Shown piece after piece: positions 1 to 6,224 of a stretch of DNA of 64,000 nt. Below the pieces are notes generated by a model. The model was not told where the DNA came from. It saw only the letters and a list, made by a program, of their open reading frames with translations, and did not search any database. The number at the start of each line of letters is the position of its first letter. The stretch's first letter is position 1. Position numbers and translations under genes: made by a program. Origin of the DNA: a virus; the IMG/VR virus record IMGVR_UViG_3300044467_000006, positions 30,361 to 94,360 of that record. One strand, written 5' to 3'.

Positions 1-420
1 GATCCTCTTGTTGTGTTTCCGCGAGTTGCAGGACTTGCAAGCAGGGCGCAAGTTAGCTGGCCAATTGGTGCCACCTTTAGATAGAGGGATAACGTGGTCG
101 ATGGTAGTCCCCTCAATTTTGCAGTCCGCAAGCTTAAGCCAGCACTTCCCACCCCACATTGCCTTGCGAGACTCCCACTGCGACAAGCTGCATTGCCCTT
201 TAGCATTTCGCTTGCGGGCGCGTCGGCAGCTTTCTGCGAGAGCGTGGACTTGTTTCCCGTGAGTGGTTTCTCTGTAGGCTTTCTGGTAGACGGAAACCTT
301 GTCCTTGTTGGAATCCCTGTATTTTTGGGCTGCTTTGTTTTCTGCGTCAGGGAATTTGGCCAGATAAGCAGCCCTGTACCTGCGACTCTGCTCTGGAGTA
401 GATTTACCTTGACTTGCCAT
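1..420 (-). CDS. HNH homing-type endonuclease, C-terminus cut by window edge
   Basis: Open minus-strand frame of 140 codons from ATG at 418-420, running off position 1. The C-terminal half reads CWLKLADC, then TTIDHVIPLSKGGTNWPANL, then CKSCNSRKHNK. This is the classic HNH beta-beta-alpha-metal core: DH, the Asn of WPANL and the His of RKHN, with a CxxC zinc knuckle. The N-terminal 80 residues are lysine/arginine-rich and probably bind DNA. Free-standing HNH genes in phages are usually mobile endonucleases; target unknown. A late-type motif (437-444) lies 16 nt upstream, and the gene is divergent from the endonuclease at 491. Seen: motifs and frame. Inferred: homing role. Confidence 0.85.
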   Translation of the reverse strand, partial: MASQGKSTPEQSRRYRAAYLAKFPDAENKAAQKYRDSNKDKVSVYQKAYRETTHGKQVHALAESCRRARKRNAKGQCSLSQWESRKAMWGGKCWLKLADCKIEGTTIDHVIPLSKGGTNWPANLRPACKSCNSRKHNKRI

Positions 421-436
421 ACACGATCTCCTATCC

Positions 437-444
437 TAAGATTG
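437..444 (-). promoter_or_regulatory. Late-type promoter motif CAATCTTA for the HNH gene
   Basis: Minus strand reads CCCAATCTTAGGATAGGAGA and then the ATG at 420, with 16 nt between motif and ATG and AGGAG as ribosome binding site. It is one of about ten copies in the window placed just upstream of minus-strand virion genes or endonuclease genes. Confidence 0.6.
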
Positions 445-472
445 GGTCTAAGAATGTCCTTAGCCCCGAAGG

Positions 473-480
473 CAATCTTA
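473..480 (+). promoter_or_regulatory. Late-type promoter motif CAATCTTA on the plus strand
   Basis: GGCAATCTTACTCATACCAC precedes the ATG at 491, with 10 nt between motif and ATG. It is the only plus-strand copy of the full octamer noticed, and it serves an endonuclease gene sitting in an otherwise early block. That resembles the late control known for T4 homing endonucleases. Confidence 0.5.
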
Positions 481-490
481 CTCATACCAC

Positions 491-1366
491 ATGAAACGCT
501 TAACCATCCAAGACTGCGATACTCTTGCTCTGACCCACGGGGGGCGCTGTCTGTCTATTGCCTATCAAGGTACTGGCCTTCCGCTGTGGTGGGAATGCGG
601 TAAGCACCATCAATGGACTAGTAGGCCAAACGATATCAAGAGAGGTACTTGGTGTCCAAACTGTGCTGGCAACAAGCCACTGTCTATTGAAGACCTACGC
701 GCAATGGCTAGTCTCAAAAACGGCAAGTGTTTAGATTCTAAATGTCTGGGAGCTTCCAAAAAACACCACTGGGAATGTAACAGGGGCCATCGGTGGACGG
801 CTAAGCCCAACTACATTCAACAAGGCAATTGGTGCCCAGACTGTGGCGGATCCAAACGACTGTCCATAGGGTTGCTACACAATACAGCCGACCAGAACAA
901 CGGGAAGTGCCTATCTGAAACCTACACAAATTCACATGCAAAATACGAATGGCAATGTCGCTTTGGACACCAATGGAAATCTAAAGCATACACCGTCATT
1001 AATGGACACTGGTGCCCGTTTTGCATTAATAGGATCTCCAAGCCAGAAATCCAGTTTCGCAATGCCATTCAGCAAGTTTACGCGGAATGCGTTGGCAACG
1101 TTCGCGGGATACTAGAAAACAAGAAAATGGAGTTAGACATCTACTTACCCGGTTTACGCAAAGCTATCGAATTTGATGGAGATTATTGGCATTCACGGCC
1201 AGAATCGCAGAAGCGCGACTTACACAAAGACGAACAATGCCGCAAGGCCAACGTGAGCCTACTCAGAATAAAAAGTTCGGAATTTAAAGCCGACCCACAG
1301 GCTACGATTGCGCGCGCAATATCGTGGCTAGCCTCAGAGGAGGCCCCAAATGTCTCTATCGCCTAA
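491..1366 (+). CDS. Zinc-ribbon-repeat endonuclease with Vsr/EDxHD-type nuclease domain
   Basis: 291 aa. Residues about 1-185 hold three copies of a roughly 60-residue treble-clef repeat (WWECGKHHQW..WCPNCAG, HWECNRGHRW..WCPDCGG, EWQCRFGHQW..WCPFCIN), each with a Cys/His pair and a CPxC pair. Residues about 190-285 read MELDIYLPGLRKAIEFDG, then DYWHS, DEQCRKANVSLLRI, matching the very-short-patch-repair-type nuclease fold of EDxHD homing endonucleases such as I-Bth0305I. Likely a mobile DNA endonuclease. The 3' end overlaps the NIF3-like gene by 17 nt, suggesting insertion into an older transcription unit. Confidence 0.75.
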   Translation: MKRLTIQDCDTLALTHGGRCLSIAYQGTGLPLWWECGKHHQWTSRPNDIKRGTWCPNCAGNKPLSIEDLRAMASLKNGKCLDSKCLGASKKHHWECNRGHRWTAKPNYIQQGNWCPDCGGSKRLSIGLLHNTADQNNGKCLSETYTNSHAKYEWQCRFGHQWKSKAYTVINGHWCPFCINRISKPEIQFRNAIQQVYAECVGNVRGILENKKMELDIYLPGLRKAIEFDGDYWHSRPESQKRDLHKDEQCRKANVSLLRIKSSEFKADPQATIARAISWLASEEAPNVSIA

Positions 1367-2330
1367 AGACCTTACGCAGTTGCTTCTCAAACACGTTCCT
1401 TACAAAGATTCATGGACCAAAGAAGCATACGGGCCACAAAATACGCGCACCATCAAGGGGGCCATCAACCGCGCCCTCTACTGCGTTACCCCGACCGATG
1501 CCGTTGTTGACCATTTCAATCGCGAAAAGTACGACATCCTCCTAACCCACCACCCCTTCGTTAAAGGCGTCCCCCAGTGGATTGCCCACACCGCCCTTGA
1601 TTGCACAACCGGAGGGCTGAATGACCAGTGGAGAGACGCCCTCGGGGTCAAGAACGCACAGCACTTTGACGGCAACCTTGGCTGGCACGGGGAGATTGAA
1701 CCTACCAGCCTTAAAGACCTGATTGCCAAGTGTAACGCCTTTACTGGAATTCCCATGATTGGGGAACATCACGGACACGAACACACCATCAACCGAGTCG
1801 TCATCTGCACCGGCTTGGGCGGCATGGTAGAACGTCAAGCGCACGCTACTGGGGCCGACTGCTACATCCTCGGGGAAGCCAGCACGCATCACTCCCAGAG
1901 CCCCTTCAAGGCCCGTATCGAAGTTGGCCACACCATCTCCGAACACGGGACTGGACTCAACTTCTTCCGTAAAATTCTGGCCCCACATGGGGTTCAAGTG
2001 GACGGCAGCAACCTTGACCATGACAAGTATTCAGGCGAAGTCTACAACCGCCCTGTTTACAACTGGGAGTTTGCCGAGGACAGCAGCGACGAAGACGACG
2101 GCAAGTGGGATTACTATGCAGGCCAGTCAGGCAAGGTTAAGCCCGGGGCAGCCTACGGAGCTATTCCCAAGCCCTACGCTGGGCCTCGCAAGGAAGTCAA
2201 CTGGAATCCCGGCGATAAGGCTCCTAGCTGGAAAGAACACTTTGCCCAAGACTGGGGCGACGAGGAGAAGGTCGAAGGAGCAGAGCCCGGCCTCAAGCCC
2301 GGCCAAGATCCCTATCCTAAAGGTGGGTAG
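1350..2330 (+). CDS. NIF3-family metal-binding protein
   Basis: 326 aa. NIF3 signature seen: ILLTHHPF (His-His metal ligands), QHFDGNLGWHG (Asp), then ILGEASTHH and VGHTISEHG near residues 170-195. NIF3 proteins (DUF34) are dimetal proteins sometimes annotated as GTP cyclohydrolase 1 type 2, with uncertain substrate. The last 110 residues are acidic, Pro/Gly-rich and not part of the family core. First of the plus-strand early genes. The start overlaps the endonuclease end; SD is AGAGGAGG. Confident on family, not on reaction. Confidence 0.8.
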   Translation: MSLSPKDLTQLLLKHVPYKDSWTKEAYGPQNTRTIKGAINRALYCVTPTDAVVDHFNREKYDILLTHHPFVKGVPQWIAHTALDCTTGGLNDQWRDALGVKNAQHFDGNLGWHGEIEPTSLKDLIAKCNAFTGIPMIGEHHGHEHTINRVVICTGLGGMVERQAHATGADCYILGEASTHHSQSPFKARIEVGHTISEHGTGLNFFRKILAPHGVQVDGSNLDHDKYSGEVYNRPVYNWEFAEDSSDEDDGKWDYYAGQSGKVKPGAAYGAIPKPYAGPRKEVNWNPGDKAPSWKEHFAQDWGDEEKVEGAEPGLKPGQDPYPKGG

Positions 2331-2359
2331 TTGACAAGGCCCGTGGGATCGCCTAGTAT
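2331..2359 (+). promoter_or_regulatory. Early sigma70-type promoter, leaderless start
   Basis: TTGACA at 2331-2336, 17-nt spacer, TAGTAT at 2354-2359. The expected start of transcription, about 7 nt after the -10, coincides with the ATG at 2366. There is no Shine-Dalgarno, so the mRNA is predicted to be leaderless. Confidence 0.75.
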
Positions 2360-2365
2360 GCGTCC

Positions 2366-2602
2366 ATGGGTAAGCCCTTCCTGTCTCTCGAAAAGATCCT
2401 CAAGAAGACCCACTACTTTAGTGACGGGGTGTCGTATGCCTATCTCACTCCAGTAGAAATTCTCTATGTCGCGGATGTTCTCGGATTCAAGCCAGTGGCC
2501 AGTAGCGCTTCTTGGATTGAACACGCCAGAGAGCAGAAGCGCGAAGGGGACTGTTGCCCGACCCACTACTACTTCTACGTGCCGAAGAAGGAGGCTCCGT
2601 GA
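2366..2602 (+). CDS. Hypothetical early protein, 78 aa
   Basis: Leaderless start behind the 2331 promoter. Soluble, with no recognised motif; aromatic-rich centre (THYFSDGVSYAYLTPVEILY) and Lys-rich C-terminus. The stop overlaps the GTG of the radical SAM gene (GTGA), so the two are probably translationally coupled. Function unknown. Confidence 0.7.
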   Translation: MGKPFLSLEKILKKTHYFSDGVSYAYLTPVEILYVADVLGFKPVASSASWIEHAREQKREGDCCPTHYYFYVPKKEAP

Positions 2603-3180
2603 GTTGGGCACCTAAAACCGCTAGAGTCATCTTCACTTTCGATTGCAACCGTCGTTGCGTTGGCTGCTGCAATGAGTCCATGAGCCTAATGTCTGAGGCT
2701 CGGGTCATTTGCAGCACAAACGACCTTGTTGGGTATGACGAAGTTGTCATCACGGGAGGAGAGCCTCTGCTCTATCCAGACGCCCTCATTGACTTCATCA
2801 AGAACGTCAGGTCCGCCAATCCCAAAGCGAAGATTTACCTCTACACCGCCACGATGCCCCCGCACAAGCCCTTCTTTGTCCCTCTCTTGATGTCTCTGCT
2901 GAACGGGATTCACTACACAATCCACGCAGAAGCAACCCAGACAGACATTGACGATTTCCATCACTTCCAAGCCTACGCCAAGCTTTATTCGTCCGCCTTG
3001 TCTTTCCGGCTATACATAGACAACCGCTGTACAATTCCGGCATTCATTCAGCCCAATGTGTGGGTTAGGGCCGAAATCAAGGGGTGGATTGACAACGGGA
3101 ATTGTCCGCTGCCCATGCACGAGCATCTGCTTATCTGGGGGCCGAAGGTGGAAAAGAAGCTTGACATCGTTTATCGGTAG
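2599..3180 (+). CDS. Radical SAM protein (short)
   Basis: 193 aa from GTG at 2599, preceded by AAGGAGG and overlapping the upstream TGA. FDCNRRCVGC supplies the CxxxCxxC iron-sulfur cluster motif (C16, C20, C23), followed by VVITGGEPLLY, the GGE motif that binds the SAM amino group. Single-domain length resembles activase or queuosine-type enzymes (QueE, NrdG), but there is no NrdD nearby and no further identifying motif. Substrate unknown. Neighbouring small genes give no pathway clue. Confidence 0.8.
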   Translation: MSWAPKTARVIFTFDCNRRCVGCCNESMSLMSEARVICSTNDLVGYDEVVITGGEPLLYPDALIDFIKNVRSANPKAKIYLYTATMPPHKPFFVPLLMSLLNGIHYTIHAEATQTDIDDFHHFQAYAKLYSSALSFRLYIDNRCTIPAFIQPNVWVRAEIKGWIDNGNCPLPMHEHLLIWGPKVEKKLDIVYR

Positions 3181-3189
3181 GAGTAATCT
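3161..3189 (+). promoter_or_regulatory. Early sigma70-type promoter, leaderless start
   Basis: TTGACA 3161-3166, 17-nt spacer, TAATCT 3184-3189, ATG at 3196 exactly 7 nt after the -10. It lies inside the 3' end of the radical SAM gene. Confidence 0.75.
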
Positions 3190-3195
3190 ACCTGC

Positions 3196-3369
3196 ATGCG
3201 GACCTACCACTGGAAGCACATTCCGACCGGGAACGAAGGCACGGGGGAGTTTTCCGAGGAGCTTATCCCTTCCTTCTATGCTAATGCGCGGCTGCGCACG
3301 CAGGCCCTCGAACTCATCAACCAGTGGAATCGCGTCGGTCGTGGAGCTTGGCTCTACTGGATGGACTAA
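3196..3369 (+). CDS. Hypothetical early protein, 57 aa
   Basis: Reads MRTYHWKHIPTGNEG to RVGRGAWLYWMD. The start is chosen because it sits at the predicted transcription start of the 3161 promoter. The stop TAA overlaps the next ATG (TAATG). No recognised domain; Trp/Tyr-rich. Confidence 0.65.
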   Translation: MRTYHWKHIPTGNEGTGEFSEELIPSFYANARLRTQALELINQWNRVGRGAWLYWMD

Positions 3370-3674
3370 TGACTAACTACAAGAACGGATACGCAAACGG
3401 GATCTCCTGCCAGACCGCACTATCACGCCCCTTCTTGCTTGACCTTGAGGAGCGGTCCATTCGCCTCAAGGCATTTGCGAGAGAGTACATCTTGACTCTC
3501 AAGGGCAACTATCTCTTTGGAGAGCGCTTTAACGACCCCTCCAACATCGTCGCAAGAAGTGCCTCTCATTGCCTCCAGAGCCACGACAGCGACACTCGGG
3601 ACAACTTCGTGATCGCAGCCTTCATTGACGCCGCCGACGCAGACTGGTACTACACCCACGAGAAGGAGTATTGA
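3369..3674 (+). CDS. Hypothetical protein, 101 aa
   Basis: Starts MTNYKNGYANG on a TAATG overlap with the upstream gene and ends in a TGATG overlap with the next one. Predicted helical (LDLEERSIRLKAFAREYIL). No recognised family; part of an early operon of small proteins. Confidence 0.65.
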   Translation: MTNYKNGYANGISCQTALSRPFLLDLEERSIRLKAFAREYILTLKGNYLFGERFNDPSNIVARSASHCLQSHDSDTRDNFVIAAFIDAADADWYYTHEKEY

Positions 3675-3919
3675 TGTACTTCACCGACGAAGACTACGCT
3701 ACAATGCTCCGATTCGAAGTCGCGCGAAGCGTTGCCGATCGCGCCGGTCAACAGATCGAGAAGCGATTTAGGTCCCGGCTGGAAAAACTGCTTGATGAAG
3801 GAGAGTTGGCTGAAGCCCGAGAACTCGTTAGAGCCCTTCCTAGCGACTGTGTTGAAGTTGTTTTCATGATGGATACGCTACGCCAAGCGGAACTCGGCAA
3901 GTGGAAGAAGAAGGGATAG
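3674..3919 (+). CDS. Hypothetical helical protein, 81 aa
   Basis: ATG at 3674 is preferred over the in-frame TTG at 3671 because it overlaps the upstream TGA. Helical and charged throughout (QQIEKRFRSRLEKLLDEGEL). No known motif. Confidence 0.65.
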   Translation: MYFTDEDYATMLRFEVARSVADRAGQQIEKRFRSRLEKLLDEGELAEARELVRALPSDCVEVVFMMDTLRQAELGKWKKKG

Positions 3920-3920
3920 T

Positions 3921-4280
3921 ATGCCCACCTACAAAATCAAGGTCGAGTACGAGACTGGCGACTCTTTTGGACGCCAAGACACCAGCACCATTCTCGAAAT
4001 GGAGTGGAAGACTTTGGCTTTCGCCAAGGTCGCTCTGGCTCGGATCCGAGAGCACTACGACTGGTACTCCTACCAGAACTGCTACCGACGCTTTGGTAGG
4101 GATAAGGGCCCGGCAGAGCCCGAGTGGCACAAGGGGCTGGACTGTTCCGAGAGCCTAATTCTCGTACTCGACAACGGGAACGAAGTGAAGTTCTGGCCTC
4201 CTTGGTGCGGCTACTTCGAACGGCTGTACGGAGCCAGCATCATTCTTCCCGAGGAGGAGGGAATGTCGTTTAGCGTTTAG
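3921..4280 (+). CDS. Hypothetical protein, 119 aa
   Basis: Starts MPTYKIKVEYETGDSFG after GGGATAGT. A mixed alpha/beta pattern with many aromatic residues (REHYDWYSYQNCYRRFG). No recognised domain. Last gene before the ligase promoter. Confidence 0.65.
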   Translation: MPTYKIKVEYETGDSFGRQDTSTILEMEWKTLAFAKVALARIREHYDWYSYQNCYRRFGRDKGPAEPEWHKGLDCSESLILVLDNGNEVKFWPPWCGYFERLYGASIILPEEEGMSFSV

Positions 4281-4281
4281 C

Positions 4282-4309
4282 TTGACATTTACCTAGGAAA
4301 GCGTAAGAT
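4282..4309 (+). promoter_or_regulatory. Early sigma70-type promoter of the ligase gene
   Basis: TTGACA 4282-4287, 16-nt spacer, TAAGAT 4304-4309, ATG at 4316 (7 nt after the -10). No Shine-Dalgarno between them, so again a leaderless mRNA is predicted. Confidence 0.75.
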
Positions 4310-4315
4310 ACTCAC

Positions 4316-5509
4316 ATGGCAAAGAAGACCGACAAGCTCCCAACCCTCTACTCCCAGAACGCCGACGGCTCCATCAACGAGTGGACGATCTACGTCGAGA
4401 AGTGTGAACGCCCCATTGGTATTGAGGTGCCCGTCATCGTCACTGACCATGGGCGGGTGGGTGGGGCTATCCAGCAGACCCGCGATGTCGTCACGGCTGG
4501 CAAGAACGAAGGCAAGCAGAACGCAACCACTCCTTGGGAGCAGGCTGTCAAGGAAGCCAAGTCGAAGTGGACGAAGAAGAAGAAGAGCGGCTACGTCGAA
4601 AAGCAGTCTGACGCCAAGGCTGGCAAGGTAGATGCCATCATCGAGGGTGGCGTGCTGCCGATGCTCGCCCAGAAGTGGCGCGACCATGCCAAGAAGATGC
4701 CCTTCCCGGCCAAGGGCCAGCCGAAGCTCGATGGTATTCGGTGCGAAGCCATCGTGAAGAATGGCAAGTGTACGCTCTGGACGCGCACACGGAAGCCGAT
4801 CAACAGCGTTCCGCACGTCATCAAGGCAATCGAAGCCTGCTGTGCGGAGCTTGACATCAAGAACTTCTCCTTCGACGGCGAGCTTTACAACCACGACCTA
4901 AAGGCGGATTTCGAGAAGATCGTTTCGCTGATTCGCAACGACAAGCCGTGTGAGGACAGCGAGCTTGCGCAGTACCACATTTACGACTGCATCAGCAACG
5001 AGCACTTCGAAGCCCGTTCCAAGAAGCTGGAGAGCATCGTGATTAATGGCCCCGCCCTTCGATTTGTCGAGACTGTTGACCTGAACAGCGCCGAGGAGGT
5101 CGAGGAGTATCAGGGTAAGTGCCTTGAGGACGGCTATGAGGGCTGTATGGTCCGCGCCTCTGGTGCGACCAAGGAGAATCCTACGGGTGGCTACGAGGTT
5201 GATCGCCGGTCCTACGGGCTCCTCAAGGTCAAGCAGTTCGAGGATAACGAGTTCGAGATCGTTGGTGCCGAGGAAGGCCGAGGTTCGATGGCTGGCAAGG
5301 CAGTCTTTGTCTGTAAGGTGAATCCCAAGCTGCCCGCTAGCGACGACAATACGTTCCGTGCTAAGATGCGCGGCAAGCTGGAGAGTCTGCGCCAGTACCT
5401 CAATAATCCAAAGATCGTCGGCCTGAAGCTCACCGTGCGCCATCAGGCATACACCAAGTACGGCAAGCCCCGGATTCCGGTCGGTATCGCCGTGCGTGAC
5501 TACGAGTAA
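4316..5509 (+). CDS. ATP-dependent DNA ligase with N-terminal WGR-like domain
   Basis: 397 aa. Residues about 20-95 look like a WGR DNA-binding domain (GRVGGAIQQTRDV, then AGKNEGKQNATT). Motif I is QPKLDGIRC with the adenylated lysine K137. Other ligase motifs follow: FDGELYNHD (III), DGYEGCMVR (IV) and YGLLKVKQF (V), then an OB-fold C-terminus with LTVRHQAYTKYGKPRIP. Seals nicks during phage replication or repair, using ATP. WGR fusion is unusual for phage ligases. Monocistronic promoter at 4282; small genes follow with short gaps. Confidence 0.92.
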   Translation: MAKKTDKLPTLYSQNADGSINEWTIYVEKCERPIGIEVPVIVTDHGRVGGAIQQTRDVVTAGKNEGKQNATTPWEQAVKEAKSKWTKKKKSGYVEKQSDAKAGKVDAIIEGGVLPMLAQKWRDHAKKMPFPAKGQPKLDGIRCEAIVKNGKCTLWTRTRKPINSVPHVIKAIEACCAELDIKNFSFDGELYNHDLKADFEKIVSLIRNDKPCEDSELAQYHIYDCISNEHFEARSKKLESIVINGPALRFVETVDLNSAEEVEEYQGKCLEDGYEGCMVRASGATKENPTGGYEVDRRSYGLLKVKQFEDNEFEIVGAEEGRGSMAGKAVFVCKVNPKLPASDDNTFRAKMRGKLESLRQYLNNPKIVGLKLTVRHQAYTKYGKPRIPVGIAVRDYE

Positions 5510-5528
5510 CCCAACCCAAGGAGAAACC

Positions 5529-5657
5529 GTGTTCAAGGAAATTTGGAAGTTCAGCCCCACCTTCGTCGTCATCTGGGTCCTGTCGGCTCTGCTCGGCCTG
5601 ACATTTGCTGGGGTTGTCATCTGGGCTATCGTTCGCGCAGTCCAGAAGTTTCTCTAG
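5529..5657 (+). CDS. Small single-span membrane protein, 42 aa
   Basis: GTG start after AAGGAGAAACC. KFSPTFVVIWVLSALLGLTF continues into AGVVIWAIVRAV, giving one long hydrophobic segment of about 25 residues with basic ends. Could be a holin-like or inner-membrane early protein; nothing in the context decides. Confidence 0.6.
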   Translation: MFKEIWKFSPTFVVIWVLSALLGLTFAGVVIWAIVRAVQKFL

Positions 5658-5667
5658 GAGTGACTCG

Positions 5668-5862
5668 ATGAGTAAACTGCGCTGCGCTCGTGACACCATC
5701 ATTGAATTCATCCACTGGGTGCGATGGGGCAAGATCACTGAAGAGGTTGTGGACGCGATTGCCAACGTCCCGTGCGAGATCCAGTACCGCGACAGGAACG
5801 GGACCATCATTGGCTACTGGGCCTATGGCTATTTTGACCCCAGTCTGCCCTACAAGGGATAG
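5668..5862 (+). CDS. Hypothetical protein, 64 aa
   Basis: Starts MSKLRCARDTIIEFIHW after AGGAGTGACTCG. It holds a helix then a beta-hairpin (EIQYRDRNGTIIGYWAYGYF). No recognised family. The spacing to both neighbours is only a few bases, suggesting one operon with 5529-6224. Confidence 0.65.
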   Translation: MSKLRCARDTIIEFIHWVRWGKITEEVVDAIANVPCEIQYRDRNGTIIGYWAYGYFDPSLPYKG

Positions 5863-5863
5863 T

Positions 5864-6076
5864 ATGGACGCCAAAAAGTACGACGCTCTCTACGAACACG
5901 CTCGGACCTTCAAGTGTACCGAGTGTGGACACAAGCAGATCGTAGTGCCTGCGGTGGAGGTTATTCGTGGGCTGTCGAGCTTCTTCATCTTTGGCTCGGA
6001 CGCCGATTTCTGTCAACGCTGCGATGGCCCTGTGGTAGACAAGGGAGAAACCTGTGGCAAAGAGAAAGAAGCGTAA
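5864..6076 (+). CDS. Small zinc-ribbon protein, 70 aa
   Basis: Two CxxC pairs, CTECGHKQ at about residue 18 and CQRCDG at about residue 53, separated by a hydrophobic stretch, fit a single zinc ribbon. Function unknown; such proteins in phages often bind nucleic acid or RNA polymerase. The 3' end overlaps the next gene by 23 nt. Confidence 0.6.
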   Translation: MDAKKYDALYEHARTFKCTECGHKQIVVPAVEVIRGLSSFFIFGSDADFCQRCDGPVVDKGETCGKEKEA

Positions 6077-6224
6077 GCCCTACAACGGACGGGACATCCT
6101 CATCCTGAACAGCCGACGTGCGCCCGGGGTTCCTAACTCCCACAAGGTTGGCGTGGGTCGTCGTCAGGACAAGAAAAAGGAAGCGAGCAAGAAGGTTGCC
6201 CGCCTCCCGGTGAATGACGAGTAA
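6054..6224 (+). CDS. Very basic small protein, 56 aa
   Basis: GTG start after GGGAGAAACCT. Lys/Arg content is very high (VAKRKKRKPYNGRD, GRRQDKKKEASKK), suggesting nucleic-acid binding. The stop abuts the stop of the convergent gene at 6225, leaving no room for a separate terminator. Confidence 0.6.
   Translation: MAKRKKRKPYNGRDILILNSRRAPGVPNSHKVGVGRRQDKKKEASKKVARLPVNDE

Noticed and set aside
94-603. Plus-strand frame of 169 codons at the left edge
   Set aside because: It is antisense to the HNH gene, which runs off the window edge, and then crosses the start of the endonuclease at 491.
1542-2021. Minus-strand frame of 159 codons inside the NIF3-like gene
   Set aside because: Shadow of a conserved plus-strand gene with clear NIF3 motifs; no start signals.
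4289-5620. Long minus-strand frames of 201 and 240 codons opposite the ligase gene
   Set aside because: They mirror the ligase frame, have no ribosome sites, and their translations lack domain-like composition. The plus-strand ligase has all catalytic motifs.
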